64,000 bases of DNA from Terriglobus tenax (lineage in GTDB: Bacteria > Acidobacteriota > Terriglobia > Terriglobales > Acidobacteriaceae). Both the position numbers and the translations under genes were made by a program. Positions 18,700 through 25,872 of this stretch are shown one piece after another. The stretch spans positions 620,001-684,000 of the forward strand of contig NZ_JAGSYA010000003.1 in NCBI RefSeq assembly GCF_025685395.1, in the 5' to 3' direction. Every line of letters begins with the position of its first letter. Positions within the stretch are counted from its first letter, which is position 1. Below the pieces are notes generated by a model. The model did not search any database. It was not told where the DNA came from and saw only the letters and a program-made list of their open reading frames with translations.

Positions 18700-18800
18700 G
18701 ATACAAGGACATCGCTCCCATCATAGAGTTCCTGGTAACGGACGGATGGTGGATCACCGGACAAACGATCTTTGCTAATGGTGGTTACACCACACGCTAA
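18700..18800 (+). pseudogene. Short-chain dehydrogenase, C-terminal fragment
   Basis: The last 33 codons before TAA at 18798 read as an SDR tail: KDIAPIIEFLVTDGWWITGQ then TIFANGGYTTR, the conserved segment where SDRs end with a G-Q-x-x-x-x-x-G-G pattern. No Rossmann motif or YxxxK precedes it; the frame runs back into the previous gene. It is a small scar of a lost dehydrogenase gene. Confidence 0.7.
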
Positions 18801-18808
18801 GATCAGGC

Positions 18809-19348
18809 ATGACCATCGACCAGGCGGCAGCGCTCCTTCGGACACCACGTATCGAGTGGGCGCGGCCGCAAATCTGGTGTGACCTAGGATGTGGTGAGGG
18901 TGTCTTCACTACAGCTCTTGCATCTCTATTGGCTCCCGGAAGCACCATTCATGCCGTTGACATGGACCAGAGAGCATTACAGAGGGTTCCGGAACGGCAT
19001 GATGGCGTCGGGATTCGTAAGGTTCTTGCCGACATCAACAGTCGCAGCCTGAGGCTCCCTTGTTGTGATGGTGTACTCATGGCGAACTCGCTTCATTTCA
19101 TCCATGAACAATCGCAACTGTTATCGAGACTGACTGCTGCGAGCCAACGCTTCCTCATCGTGGAGTACGAACGATCGCAGAGCAGCAGATGGGGACCCTA
19201 TCCGGTAGGCTTCCAAAAGCTAAGCGCCTTGTTCCATGAGGTGGGAGCGGACGCCGTACACCGAATCAACACCCGAAAATCACGCTTCGGTGGGATAATG
19301 TATTCCGCTCTCGCAGAAGTAGACACCGATGAAAGGAATGCCCCATGA
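18809..19348 (+). CDS. Class I SAM-dependent methyltransferase
   Basis: 179 residues. The SAM-binding motif I is clear (IWCDLGCGEGVFTTALA, about residue 22) and the acidic motif II residue follows in HAVDMDQRAL. GVLMANSLHFIHE matches motif IV. It methylates a small molecule or protein in the cytosol; substrate unknown. It starts 8 nt after the SDR fragment and overlaps the next gene by 4 nt (ATGA), so the two are translationally coupled in a three-gene operon. Confidence 0.8.
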   Translation: MTIDQAAALLRTPRIEWARPQIWCDLGCGEGVFTTALASLLAPGSTIHAVDMDQRALQRVPERHDGVGIRKVLADINSRSLRLPCCDGVLMANSLHFIHEQSQLLSRLTAASQRFLIVEYERSQSSRWGPYPVGFQKLSALFHEVGADAVHRINTRKSRFGGIMYSALAEVDTDERNAP

Positions 19349-19662
19349 GTACACTCTCCGTATCGCATCCGGTGGTACAAGCAGCGTTGGATGCTCTCTA
19401 TACCGGCGACAAAAACACCTGGAGGTCTCTCTTTGTGCCGAGTGCGCAACTGTTCGACGACGGTGCACCACGCGATCTTGCCACATTTACTGTAGAGGCG
19501 CTGGGACATGAGCGGTTCACAAAGATCCATCGCGTGACAAACGAAGGACTCGACGTCTATGGTGACTTTCATTCAGACCAGTGGGGAGACTTTCCTGTTT
19601 ACTTCAAGTTTCACCTGAACGAGGATCAGAATATCGATCGCCTGGAGATAGGGCAGGCCTAA
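19345..19662 (+). CDS. NTF2-like (SnoaL-type) protein
   Basis: 105 residues with the layout of small alpha+beta barrel NTF2-like proteins: an N-terminal helix, LYTGDKNTWRSLFVPSAQLF, and a C-terminal strand pair (YFKFHLNEDQNIDRLEIGQA). Such proteins are ligand-binding domains or enzymes such as isomerases and dehydratases; here nothing fixes the activity. Start overlaps the methyltransferase stop (ATGA). Confidence 0.7.
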   Translation: MSTLSVSHPVVQAALDALYTGDKNTWRSLFVPSAQLFDDGAPRDLATFTVEALGHERFTKIHRVTNEGLDVYGDFHSDQWGDFPVYFKFHLNEDQNIDRLEIGQA

Positions 19663-19670
19663 GGAGAGTC

Positions 19671-19925
19671 ATGCGTACATTGATTGCATTGCTAGTTGGG
19701 TCAGTTCTTGCACTGGTGGCTGTCTACTGCGCCCGCTGGATGGGCATTGGTCGAACCGTTACTGTGGCAACATTTCTGGCGCTCTGGCTCGTCGCTTGTG
19801 TCTTCGACGCACAACGTGGAATTCGCGCAGGCTACGCCGCCTCCACCGAAGCGTTGATTCACGCGTTTCTCTTCGCCGTACCGGCGGTCATCTCCGTTCT
19901 GCTCGCTCGGTCCTTGCTGCGATAG
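19671..19925 (+). CDS. Small integral membrane protein
   Basis: 84 residues from ATG 19671 with AAGGAGAG just upstream, 8 nt after the previous stop. Three hydrophobic segments (about 4-22, 30-48, 62-82) fill most of the chain. Not recognised by name. Third gene of the methyltransferase operon. Confidence 0.65.
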   Translation: MRTLIALLVGSVLALVAVYCARWMGIGRTVTVATFLALWLVACVFDAQRGIRAGYAASTEALIHAFLFAVPAVISVLLARSLLR

Positions 19926-20157
19926 ATGCTCTTTGAGGCCACTTTTCATCCCCTGACATCAGGAGATGGCGATTGTGAGTTGAAACCGGCGCGAAATCAG
20001 CAGCGAGAACTTCCGTAAGTCTCTTTGGCATCTGGAAGTCGACTGTGATCCAGTGACCTTCCTCAGCCTGGGTCGTCAACTGTTGCTTACATGCCGATGC
20101 ACTCATTGAGCCCACCTCCGTGAGTGCATCGACGATTTTGTACCAACCCAGAAGCAT
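19888..20157 (-). CDS. Hypothetical small protein, doubtful
   Basis: 89 residues, opposite strand, overlapping the end of the membrane-protein gene by 38 nt. The first about 60 residues (GWYKIVDALTEVG, HWITVDFQMPKRLTEVLAADF) look protein-like, the tail is arginine-rich and less so. No family recognised; it may be a remnant. The rest of the 19,926-20,358 interval shows nothing else that I can support. Confidence 0.3.
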   Translation of the reverse strand: MLLGWYKIVDALTEVGSMSASACKQQLTTQAEEGHWITVDFQMPKRLTEVLAADFAPVSTHNRHLLMSGDEKWPQRASIAARTERAERR

Positions 20158-20358
20158 TCCTGACGAGAAGTGCGTTTCACAGGACTAATGTCTCGATGTC
20201 GGCTCAAATCCACGCTCGCTGAGTGCATTGCCCTGTTATCAGCAGTTGAGGATCGTACGCCTCGCGGTTTGGTTGGTGAAGTCGCAAGGATGGAGAGCGC
20301 ATCCATCTTTTAGCCCGCCTTTGAGGTAGAGAATGAACCTCTGGCCACTGATCTATTG

Positions 20359-21891
20359 TTAGGATTCGGGTTCTGCATCTCTTCTCAGGAGAAGGCTGTC
20401 GAGGGCTGTCAGGTCTGTAGTCTCGACCCTATGGCGTCCCGCCCTCTTTGCTCGATAAAGTGCTTCGTCCGCCGCCCTGATCAGGAAGCTCAGGTCGGGA
20501 ACGCTGGAAGCATCGCCGATTGCTGCACCGATGCTGACCGTGACATAGCCATGCGGACTTTTCGCGTGAGCAATGGCAAGTTCCATCACACCCGATCGTA
20601 ATCGCTCCGCCACTATTTGCGTCCCTTCGAAGGACGTTCCAGGCAGGATCACTGCAAACTCTTCCCCGCCATAGCGGCCGACGAAATCTCCGGTACGAGT
20701 CAGCATACCCTGAATTGTCCTGGCGACTGTAGTCAGGCAGGCATCGCCAGTCTGATGCCCGTATACATCGTTGAGGTCCTTGAAAAGGTCGATATCGATC
20801 ATGAGGACGGTCAAAGTGCCACCTCTTTGAACAAGGGTGCGCCATTCTCTCCTCATCGTTTCATCGAATAAGCGTCGATTCGGGATGCCCGTAAGGCCGT
20901 CCCTTGAAGCCTGTATTTCCAGCTCATTTTGGGCCGTGAGGAGGCGGCTTTCCGTCTCCAGTAGCTTGCCATGAATGATGGCGTTGCGCAGGCCGTAGGT
21001 GACAAGTCCCAAAAGGATACATGTGCTTCCCAGATAAAAATGCGAACGAGAGATAGCGATTGCAAGCAGCGCCAGGGCAAGGCTCATGAAAACCGGACTG
21101 CCGCCGCGCGCCATATGTACAAGACGCTCCGGCGGACGGAGATTACGCACCCACGCCGGTGGCGGATTGAATGCGAGGAGCATGAACAGGACAGGCAGCA
21201 CGCCCAGTGCCAGATCCCATAGAGTAGACGGCCCAAGCGCATTCCATCGATTGCGTACCGCAAGTAATGGAGTTGATGCCGCGAAATAGAAGAAGAAGAC
21301 GTACGAGAAACGGCGATCGTCCACCGTATCAGAAGCGAAGAATCGTATCGCCAAGCACGTCAAAAAGAAACCATCTTGAACATCGATCAGCAGGTTCGTG
21401 GACAGGACATTTGTCCCAACTCCAGCGGGCGAAAATAACATCACGAAAAACAGATAGCCCAGAGTGAGACACAGCACCGCGTCAAGCAGCCGGACAGCTA
21501 CCGCCTCTTCTTTGTTGAAATTCAAAGTGATGGCAAGAAGAATAGATATCGAAGCGAGAGCAACAAGGAAGGAAGCAGTAGAGGAGAGAACCGCGTGGTT
21601 ATCAAATAGAAGGCTGCGCCACACATAGATCTGGAGTCCGATATTGTTCAGAAATCCTCCGGTGGCGACAAGCAGCCATCGGGATTTCGTGGGAAAAGGA
21701 GTCTGTTTCGCGATCCATAAGCAGAAGCCAACCTTCAGCAAGGCGAGCGCGATCACCAGAAAATTGCTCGGGTAACCGCTGGCACTGAAATGGATCACCA
21801 GAAAATGGAGAAGCACATAAAGGACGGCACCGATCCAGGTGTATCGCCACATCTTCGGCCTTGATACCGCGTTCTGGCTCACAACAATCAT
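20359..21891 (-). CDS. Membrane-bound diguanylate cyclase (GGDEF)
   Basis: 510 residues. The first about 320 residues contain seven to nine hydrophobic segments, a membrane sensor module without a recognisable name. A GGDEF domain (about 335-495) follows: DIDLFKDLNDVYGHQTGD is the Mg/GTP-binding half and RYGGEEFAVILPG (about 408) the active loop. The inhibitory RxxD site is present five residues before it (RTGD), so product inhibition by c-di-GMP is expected. It should make c-di-GMP from two GTP, controlling attachment or motility. The start may be internal (ATG 13 codons later). Confidence 0.9.
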   Translation of the reverse strand: MIVVSQNAVSRPKMWRYTWIGAVLYVLLHFLVIHFSASGYPSNFLVIALALLKVGFCLWIAKQTPFPTKSRWLLVATGGFLNNIGLQIYVWRSLLFDNHAVLSSTASFLVALASISILLAITLNFNKEEAVAVRLLDAVLCLTLGYLFFVMLFSPAGVGTNVLSTNLLIDVQDGFFLTCLAIRFFASDTVDDRRFSYVFFFYFAASTPLLAVRNRWNALGPSTLWDLALGVLPVLFMLLAFNPPPAWVRNLRPPERLVHMARGGSPVFMSLALALLAIAISRSHFYLGSTCILLGLVTYGLRNAIIHGKLLETESRLLTAQNELEIQASRDGLTGIPNRRLFDETMRREWRTLVQRGGTLTVLMIDIDLFKDLNDVYGHQTGDACLTTVARTIQGMLTRTGDFVGRYGGEEFAVILPGTSFEGTQIVAERLRSGVMELAIAHAKSPHGYVTVSIGAAIGDASSVPDLSFLIRAADEALYRAKRAGRHRVETTDLTALDSLLLRRDAEPES

Positions 21892-22476
21892 CGTGGCTTT
21901 CGCAAACTTGCACTGTCTTCAAAACGCTGGAGAGTCTGCGCCCTCCTTTGGATTCTTATCTTCGCGTACTGCGATTCCTTTGGCTATAAGTTTTTCCATT
22001 GACGCATCATCGCCAATGCACTCACTAATCACATCAGTACCGATTATCGTCACGAACAGCCTGTTACCTCTTCTCAAAGCACTCCTCCTGTCAGTGTCTC
22101 CGCACCCTTCGACACCCTTGCTGTCTATTCAAATAATGCCGGAGCAGCCTGAACAAAAGGTTTACCTAGGATGTGTCGCCTAGAGCTCTGCCGAACTCCA
22201 GCAGAGGTTTGCGACCGTTCTGTGAATTTGGCTAGTATTCAGCGGATTAGCCGTCATTGATCGTATCCAAATTCGCTAACGAACAGTCCAGGCAAGTGAA
22301 TATTGCGATCTGCTTGATATACGAAGAGAGAAGGGGAAATAGCTCGATGGACTTAGCCTAAACTTTGTCCGAATCGAATTCATAGACCCTCAAAAAACCT
22401 TACGGAACCGAACGATGATGTTTCGTAAGTTGCTGTATTCATATGATTCTGAGCGAGTGAACTTGAGGCTTATGGT
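21892..22476. other. Non-coding stretch upstream of the diguanylate cyclase
   Basis: About 585 nt between the cyclase start and the second tRNA-Leu fragment. I see no supported gene or RNA. It should contain the cyclase promoter (minus strand). Confidence 0.4.
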
Positions 22477-22533
22477 CTCAAAATCCGCCGCCCCTTGCGG
22501 TCGTGGGGGTTCGCCCCCCCCTTCCCGGAACCA
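22477..22533 (+). repeat. tRNA-Leu(CAA) 3'-half fragment, copy B
   Basis: CTCAAAATCCGCCG, a class-II variable arm, a T-arm with GGGGGTTCGCCCCCCC and TTCCCGGAACCA repeat copy A (2185-2240) with a few substitutions, in the same orientation 20.3 kb away. The 5' half of a tRNA is absent here too, and the acceptor strand is mutated (GGAACCA against GGCACCA). It marks the right border of the accessory region. Confidence 0.75.
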
Positions 22534-22570
22534 AGATAAGTTATACAAAATGAATAGGTTACAAGGACCA

Positions 22571-22596
22571 AAGCTTCTCTGCCCGAGAGGCTTTTT
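22571..22596 (+). terminator. Terminator after tRNA-Leu fragment copy B
   Basis: AAGCTTCTC (22571-22579) pairs with GAGAGGCTT (22585-22593), one G-T wobble, 5-nt loop, then Ts. Its position after the tRNA fragment parallels copy A. Confidence 0.65.
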
Positions 22597-22633
22597 CATG
22601 CTCGAAAATTGTCGGGATATACCTTTCGTTGAT

Positions 22634-24706
22634 CTATAAGCCGGTAGCAGGTTGTGAGGTTGCTTTGAGCAGTTCGTTGAGGGGGCCCAGCGCCACAAAG
22701 TCGACGAGTTCTGTGGGGTCGGCGGAAGCTTTGAGCAGGCTTTGCTGTGCGTTGAACCATGCCGGGTCGGCGGGCTGCTTTGCTTCAATCAATGCCATTG
22801 CCTGCAGGCCAAGCGAAGCAAGCTGCATCCATTGAAGGCGTCGTTGCGCGATATTTGCCAGCTTTGGATTTGCCTGTGACTGCATACTGAGTTGCTGCGC
22901 GGCCGAGAGCCAGTGATGAAAGGTGTTTTCCAGCTCGGCTCGGTCCTTTGTGTGGCGTGCAATGTCTTCTCTTGCGGAGCTTTGCAGGTAGGCGGCTACC
23001 AGTTCGCGAAAGTGATTTCGCGAAAGAGGATCGAAGACCGTGAAGTCGATGATGTTAGTCATCGGAGTTGTGGCAGAGGTGTGCTGCTCTTTGTAGCGTT
23101 CGTGGAAGTCGACCGGCTGAACGACCGAGGCAAAAATCTGCAGCGCGTCGGTATCGCCGCCGCTGATCTGACGCATGCCGCGAGTGGGATTGGAGAGATG
23201 TGTGACCCCAAGATCATCCAGGCGAAGGGAGATGACCGCGAGGCGGCGGTACATATCCTGCGTATCGTGGACCGAAGCAGGGGACCATAGCCGTTCCGCA
23301 ACAGCAGCGGTACGTGGCCAGATACGGGAGTCCACTGTTCGGAAATCTACCTGCTCACCCCACATGCAGGCCTCGCCGCCAAGAATCAGCTTCTTCTGCG
23401 CCGGTGTCAGGCCGTTGCCGGATGGAACCGGATCGACGGCATACATTTCTTCAGCGGAGTAATGGTGGTCCAGGTAGAAGGGCTTCGAGAGGATGCCTTT
23501 GTGGCCGCGGCGAGCACCGTCGATCAGAAACTCAATGCCATGCCAGTTCTGGACGACGACCTCGGAGGAAAGGTCGGGTTGCAGAATTTCGTCCCAGCCG
23601 ACCATGCGGCGATGATGCCGGGTGAGCAGCTTCTGCACACGGGAGTTGAAGTAGGTTTGTAGCTCATTGGTGCTCTTCATGTTGTGTTGTTGCATGAAGC
23701 GCTCAATTTCCGGATTGCTTCTCCAGTGCTTGCCGTTACTTTCGTCGCCGCCAATGTGGATGTACTCATCGGGGAAAAGCGAAGTCATCTCTTCAAGAAA
23801 GCTATCCAGAAAGCGGTAGGTGCTTTCGCGCGTCGGGTCCATGGCTGCGTCATAGATGCGATTGTCCTCTTCCACGCGGTATGGACCGGGAGCGCTGGCA
23901 AGCTCCGGATAACCAATCATCCAGGTTGAAGAATGTCCTGGTATGTCGAACTCAGGCACTACGCGGATACCGCGATCTGTAGCGTAGCGGACGATTGCGC
24001 GGACCTGATCCTGCGTGTAGTACTGGCCTCCGGAACCAAGCTCGTGCAGTTTGGGGAAGCGCTTACTCTCAATGCGGAAACCCTGGTCTTCCGTCAGGTG
24101 CCAATGAAGGACATTCATTTTCACGGCGGCCATTGCGTCCAGCGTTCGCAGAACGTTGTCTATGGGAAGAAAGTGACGGCCGGGGTCGAGTAGCAGCCCG
24201 CGCCATGGGAAACGCGGGGAGTCTTCGATATGAACAGCTGGGATTACGTAGCTGCTTCCTTCTCCCTGGATCAGTTGAAGCAGTGTCTCCATCCCGTGCA
24301 TGGCGCCGAAGTCTGTCTGGGCGTGCAGAGTTGCGGTGCCGTTTTGAATGTTGAGGGTATAGCTCTCGTCCACACCATCCATGGGGCGCTGCTGTGAATG
24401 GTCGACGACGTCAATCTGGATGGAGGCATGGCTGTCATCGACCAGTGCCGTGGTAAGTGGGAGCGCCGTGTGCTGCTCCAGCTTGGTTACCATGCGCTGT
24501 GCCGCCTGCCGAAGCAGGGGATCGTTCGCCCCCTTGAGGGTGATCTTCAGTTGCGGCGTGATGGCCAGGTCTCCGGTGGCTGGTTGCAGCGCGACCGGTT
24601 GCGGCATCAGCGTATTGATGAACGGAGTCTGTGCAAATCCGGTTGTGCCCAGCAAGAGACTGGCAGCCAAGGCAGAAAAATTGCGAGAACAGGCAGAGAT
24701 TGTCAC
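22634..24706 (-). CDS. GH20 beta-N-acetylhexosaminidase, secreted
   Basis: 690 residues. Signal peptide about 1-25 (LAASLLLGTTGFAQ), a GH20b-type N-terminal domain (about 30-150), then the GH20 barrel starting RFPWRGLLLDPGRHFLPID. The catalytic Asp-Glu pair is in HIGGDESN (about residue 323), with WHLTEDQGFRIE and GGEACMWGEQVD also conserved. It removes terminal beta-linked GlcNAc or GalNAc from glycans in the periplasm or outside. A C-terminal helical region of about 150 residues follows. Second gene after the amidohydrolase (24 nt gap) and probably co-transcribed from the operator region at 25,811. Confidence 0.92.
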   Translation of the reverse strand: MTISACSRNFSALAASLLLGTTGFAQTPFINTLMPQPVALQPATGDLAITPQLKITLKGANDPLLRQAAQRMVTKLEQHTALPLTTALVDDSHASIQIDVVDHSQQRPMDGVDESYTLNIQNGTATLHAQTDFGAMHGMETLLQLIQGEGSSYVIPAVHIEDSPRFPWRGLLLDPGRHFLPIDNVLRTLDAMAAVKMNVLHWHLTEDQGFRIESKRFPKLHELGSGGQYYTQDQVRAIVRYATDRGIRVVPEFDIPGHSSTWMIGYPELASAPGPYRVEEDNRIYDAAMDPTRESTYRFLDSFLEEMTSLFPDEYIHIGGDESNGKHWRSNPEIERFMQQHNMKSTNELQTYFNSRVQKLLTRHHRRMVGWDEILQPDLSSEVVVQNWHGIEFLIDGARRGHKGILSKPFYLDHHYSAEEMYAVDPVPSGNGLTPAQKKLILGGEACMWGEQVDFRTVDSRIWPRTAAVAERLWSPASVHDTQDMYRRLAVISLRLDDLGVTHLSNPTRGMRQISGGDTDALQIFASVVQPVDFHERYKEQHTSATTPMTNIIDFTVFDPLSRNHFRELVAAYLQSSAREDIARHTKDRAELENTFHHWLSAAQQLSMQSQANPKLANIAQRRLQWMQLASLGLQAMALIEAKQPADPAWFNAQQSLLKASADPTELVDFVALGPLNELLKATSQPATGL

Positions 24707-24730
24707 CGTGCAACTCCTGAGTGGAATGAG

Positions 24731-25783
24731 TTAGGCCAGTTTGGGAATCAGTTTCAGGGCGTTATCGCGGTAGACCTTCTTCAGCACATCCTCTGGCAGA
24801 TAAAGTCCGTAGATATTCCAGCGGCCCTGCCGTGAAGCGTGCGAAGGGTATTCGAAGTACTCATCCTCAGTCTCCAGGAAGCGGTAGTAAAGCCGGTACA
24901 TTTCGACCTCCGGGAGCAGGTCGGTGCCAAACAGGATGCGGTCAGCGTATTTCAGGAAGAACCTGCGAGCTGCGTATGGCTGGCGGCCAAGCTCGGGCGT
25001 ACGGGCGCTGATGTCGATCATCAGGTTCGGTAGAGCATCCATCTGCTCGGAAAGATAGGCCAGGTCTTCTCCGCACTCGGCACAGTGCGCGCCCACAAAC
25101 GTGAGCTTCGGATGCCGTGCAATGACGCGATTTCGCTGTTCAATCAACTCGCGCTTGCTGACGGCAGAGCTGCTGAAACCCCAATCCGGGTGGGCAGCCA
25201 GTTCTTCGTAGCGTTCGTTTTGAGGATCAATGGGCTGGAAGAATGCGCTGGGGTCGGCCGTGTGGAACATGACGGGAAGGCTGAGCCGTTCGCACTCTTC
25301 AAAGATCGGGATAAAGCGCTCGTCATCAATCTTCAGCAGAGAGCCATCCTTGCCGCGCAGAACCAGGCCAAGATCTTTCCAGAACTTGATCGCGGTGGCT
25401 CCGTGCTCTACCAGGCGATGCAGGCGGTTGATCGTTACCTGCACGAAGTCATCGCGGTCGACGCCTTGCCAGTCCATCCAGCCAATGCTGGAAAAACGGT
25501 CGGGCGCGGCCTGGTGAAAGCGGTCCAAAATGGCAATAGCCTTATCGCCGACCTGCATGGTGATGTTGACCAGGTGCTCGACGCCGCAGGCATCCATGAT
25601 GCGCAGGACCTCAGTGGGGTCGGTCGAATCCAGATGGTTGTGATAGTCGATGACCGGGAACTTCGGCTTTTCCGGAAGATGGACCGGCGTCACGAGGGAG
25701 GATTTCGGCTGGAACTCTCCCAGGGGGAGATCGACCCTCGCCACTGCACTTACCATGTCCACAAACTTATCGCTGCCTGCCAT
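24731..25783 (-). CDS. Amidohydrolase-2 family metal-dependent hydrolase
   Basis: 350 residues, TIM-barrel amidohydrolase. Metal ligands are visible as DYHNHLD (H-x-H, about 46-50), MFHTAD (about 170), GAHCAECGEDL (about 229) and the late FGTDLLPE (about 285). No signal peptide, so cytosolic. The family hydrolyses C-N or C-C bonds (decarboxylases, lactonases, deacetylases among relatives). First gene of the minus operon with GH20 and divergent from the GH36-like gene. Because the pathway here lacks a recognisable deacetylase, it is a candidate for that step, but sequence alone does not show this. Confidence 0.8.
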   Translation of the reverse strand: MAGSDKFVDMVSAVARVDLPLGEFQPKSSLVTPVHLPEKPKFPVIDYHNHLDSTDPTEVLRIMDACGVEHLVNITMQVGDKAIAILDRFHQAAPDRFSSIGWMDWQGVDRDDFVQVTINRLHRLVEHGATAIKFWKDLGLVLRGKDGSLLKIDDERFIPIFEECERLSLPVMFHTADPSAFFQPIDPQNERYEELAAHPDWGFSSSAVSKRELIEQRNRVIARHPKLTFVGAHCAECGEDLAYLSEQMDALPNLMIDISARTPELGRQPYAARRFFLKYADRILFGTDLLPEVEMYRLYYRFLETEDEYFEYPSHASRQGRWNIYGLYLPEDVLKKVYRDNALKLIPKLA

Positions 25784-25810
25784 TCATCCTCCGGATCGTG
25801 ATATATAGGA

Positions 25811-25840
25811 ATATCGTTTCCTTTCGTTTTATTTCGAAAG
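25811..25840. promoter_or_regulatory. AgaR-like operator between the amidohydrolase and GH36-like genes
   Basis: Direct TTTCGTTT-type repeats: TCGTTTCC (25814-25821) then TTTCGTTTTATTTCGAAAG (25822-25840), in the 89-bp gap between two divergent genes. From memory, this resembles the T-rich TTTC-repeat operators of E. coli AgaR. Related sequence occurs at 30,075 and 38,761. Confidence 0.55.
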
Positions 25841-25872
25841 CGGCGATTTGTCTACTTCACGGGGTAATCCTC

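Noticed and set aside
2182-22533. Two functional tRNA-Leu genes
   Set aside because: Both lack the 5' acceptor strand and D-arm, and copy B has acceptor changes.
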